Below are positions 62,364 to 64,000 of a DNA stretch of 64,000 nt, one piece after another (the stretch's first letter is position 1; each line of letters begins with the position of its first letter). Below the pieces are notes generated by a model. That model was not told the DNA's origin, made no database searches, and saw nothing but the letters and a program-made list of their open reading frames with translations. Source of the DNA: Callaeas wilsoni (taxonomy: Eukaryota > Chordata > Aves > Passeriformes > Callaeidae); contig VWPU01002873.1 of NCBI GenBank assembly GCA_013398955.1, positions 1-64,000 on the forward strand. The letters are read 5' to 3'. A program made the position numbers and the translations under genes.

Positions 62364-62973
62364 CAACTGTATCGTGGGCTGCATCCTCAGCAGCATGGCC
62401 AGCAGATCGCGGGAGGTTGTTCTGTGCCTCTGCTCTGCTCTTGTGAGACCCCACCTGGAGTGCTGCATCCAGCTCTGGGTTTCCAAGCACAGGAAAGACA
62501 TCAGTATGTTGGTCCAAGTTCAGAGGAGGGCCACCAAATTGATTATAGGGATGGAGCACCACTCCAATGAGGAAAGGATAAGACAACTGGGATTGTTCAG
62601 CCTGGAGAAAAGGTGGTTTGGAATGACCTAATTGCAGTCTTCAGTACCTAAAAAGGGGGTTCACAAGAAAGATGGAGAGGAACTTTACAGAAGGAAATGT
62701 AGTGTCAGGACAAAGGGAATGACTTCAAACTGAAAGAGAGTCGGTTTAGATTAAATATTAGGAAGAAATTCTTTACACTGAGGCTGGTGAAGCACTGGAA
62801 TAGGTTGTGCAAAGAGTTTGTAGGTGCGCTGTCCATGGAAGTATTCAAGGCCGGGTTGGATGGAGCTCTGAGCAACCTGCTGTGATGGAAGATGTCCCTG
62901 CCCGTGTTCAGGGGGTTGAAACTAGATGATCTTTAATGTTCCTTTCAACCCAGGCCATTCTATGATTTTATGA
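62364..62973 (+). mobile_element. CR1 LINE, 3' part with ORF2 C-terminal remnant
   Basis: The copy begins in ORF2 near AACTGTATCGTGGGCTGCAT. An 85-codon open frame still shows the reverse transcriptase C-terminal signature ALVRPHLECCIQLW followed by HRKDI and QRRATKLI. The 3' UTR contains GGTTTAGATTAAATATTAGG and GCCGGGTTGGATGGAGCTCT and ends TTCAACCCAGGCCATTCTAT then GATTTTATGA (type B terminus). The open frame is a fossil fragment, not a host gene. It is sense relative to MYO3B. Confidence 0.95.
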
Positions 62974-64000
62974 ATTAACCAAAAAGCAGCTTCCACAACC
63001 ACCTTGGATCAAGTTTGAGGAGGGAAAGAAAAAAAATAATCAGTTCCGTTTTCTGCATTGTCTGGAAGTAGTTTCTGCCATTCAGATGGTTTGGCATGAA
63101 TTATTTTTCCCTGAAGTTACAGTTGCATTTGTGTAAACCTCTTAGACTCTGACTAATTGCCACACCTCTCAAACCCGCTATTAGATGTTACTATGTGCAG
63201 GGCATATAAGGGCTTCTGTATATTCAACATATAGGAGGATATCTTCAGGACCATACTTGTAGAAGCGTGCTGTTTGCTGACAGGTTTGAACCTTGCCCGT
63301 GTTAGTCACTGACAGTTTAGTTCTTTGGTATGCTTTGTTTAATCTCTGCCTTTTTCTTCTACAGTCAAATCACTCACAATAGAAACTGAAAGAACTGACA
63401 AATACTGAAGGATCAGAACTGTGTTGGAAAGAAAAAAACAGCAAAAGCCAAGATTATAACTATTTATGGATCTTGTTTCCCAGCAAAGTGTATCTAAAAG
63501 CCATTGTCTCAGCGTTCAGAGACAGCTAAATGATTGATTTCACATAAAATATTTGTTGTTCTAATTACAGTGTCATCTGGGTCGTTGGCAACAAACAGAT
63601 GCAAAAGCAGCCTTTACATACCATCTTGAAAAACTTATGATTTGCTTAGTGTGCTTTATAATCTGAAGCATATGGCTTTGCACATAACTGCAGTATCCAA
63701 AACAGAGCTGTACGTAATGAATCACTGGGTGGAAGAAAATGCATTGCTTCTGTTACAAGTTCTTTCAGTGTGTGTATTCAAATGGTTCTGTTTAGGGCTA
63801 TAAACAAAAGGCTATGCTCACAGTTTCAGCAGTGTGTTACAGATTCTGGGATGCACATGACATCAAAGAGGCTACACTAATTTCCCTAGCAGTCTATGGC
63901 TCTTGGCACTATGAGCACACTCCATCTGAATAAACAGAATTCTAGTTCACCACAGTTGTGTGGGGGATCCGAGGTGATCATGAAGCTTGGTTCTGTTTTA
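62974..64000. other. Right end of the window, non-coding
   Basis: AT-rich DNA. A strong acceptor-like site (CCTTTTTCTTCTACAG, ending 63364) precedes a phase-1 open stretch of 13 full codons that stops at 63406. This could be a terminal exon by position, but it has no similarity to the MYO3B C terminus that I know. No repeat is recognised. Confidence 0.4.

Noticed and set aside
62374..62631. 85-codon open frame with conserved-looking residues
   Set aside because: Remnant of CR1 ORF2 C terminus.

Overview
The window is vertebrate nuclear DNA, almost certainly from a passerine bird. It is AT-rich, intronic in texture and has no prokaryote-like gene packing. The bird assignment rests on eight CR1 LINE fragments with the avian 3' terminus (…ATTCTGTGAT / …ATTCTATGAT) and on an ERVL-type solo LTR. 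The passerine assignment rests on a tRNA-Ile-derived SINE with a CR1 tail at about 9.8 kb. SINEs of that build (TguSINE1-like) are known from passerines, whereas most birds have essentially no young SINEs.

One host gene is recognisable, on the + strand: an internal to 3' part of MYO3B (class III unconventional myosin, myosin-IIIb). Six exons with canonical AG/GT borders and matching phases run from 8976 to 29896. They encode the end of the motor domain (8976-9087), the lever arm with IQ1 and the start of IQ2 (10148-10310), the rest of IQ2 and the start of IQ3 (11007-11087), the rest of IQ3 plus a Ser/Thr/Cys-rich linker (19832-19952), and two low-complexity tail exons (28810-28873 and 29758-29896). 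Together they supply 680 coding nucleotides. The kinase domain and most of the motor must lie upstream of base 1. The true C terminus was not identified. It lies either beyond 64000 or in poorly conserved exons within 29.9-64 kb; one splice-competent candidate is at 56911-56954.

Layout: 1-1.2 kb is GC-richer endogenous-retrovirus-like sequence with an LTR polyadenylation signal in sense orientation. 1.28-8.97 kb is intron with two CR1 3' ends and a large CCTT/CCTG microsatellite. 9-30 kb holds the MYO3B exons and their introns, which carry the SINE, a CR1 fragment, a 607-bp antisense solo LTR with a perfect 5-bp target duplication, an old CR1 relic and an LTR scrap. 30-64 kb is non-coding as far as can be seen, with four more CR1 copies, simple repeats and some hairpins.

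I see no novel multi-gene system. The items most worth checking are the third IQ motif of this MYO3B, which the human protein appears to lack, the phase arrangement of the neck and tail exons, and the SINE whose tail matches LINE copies in the same window.
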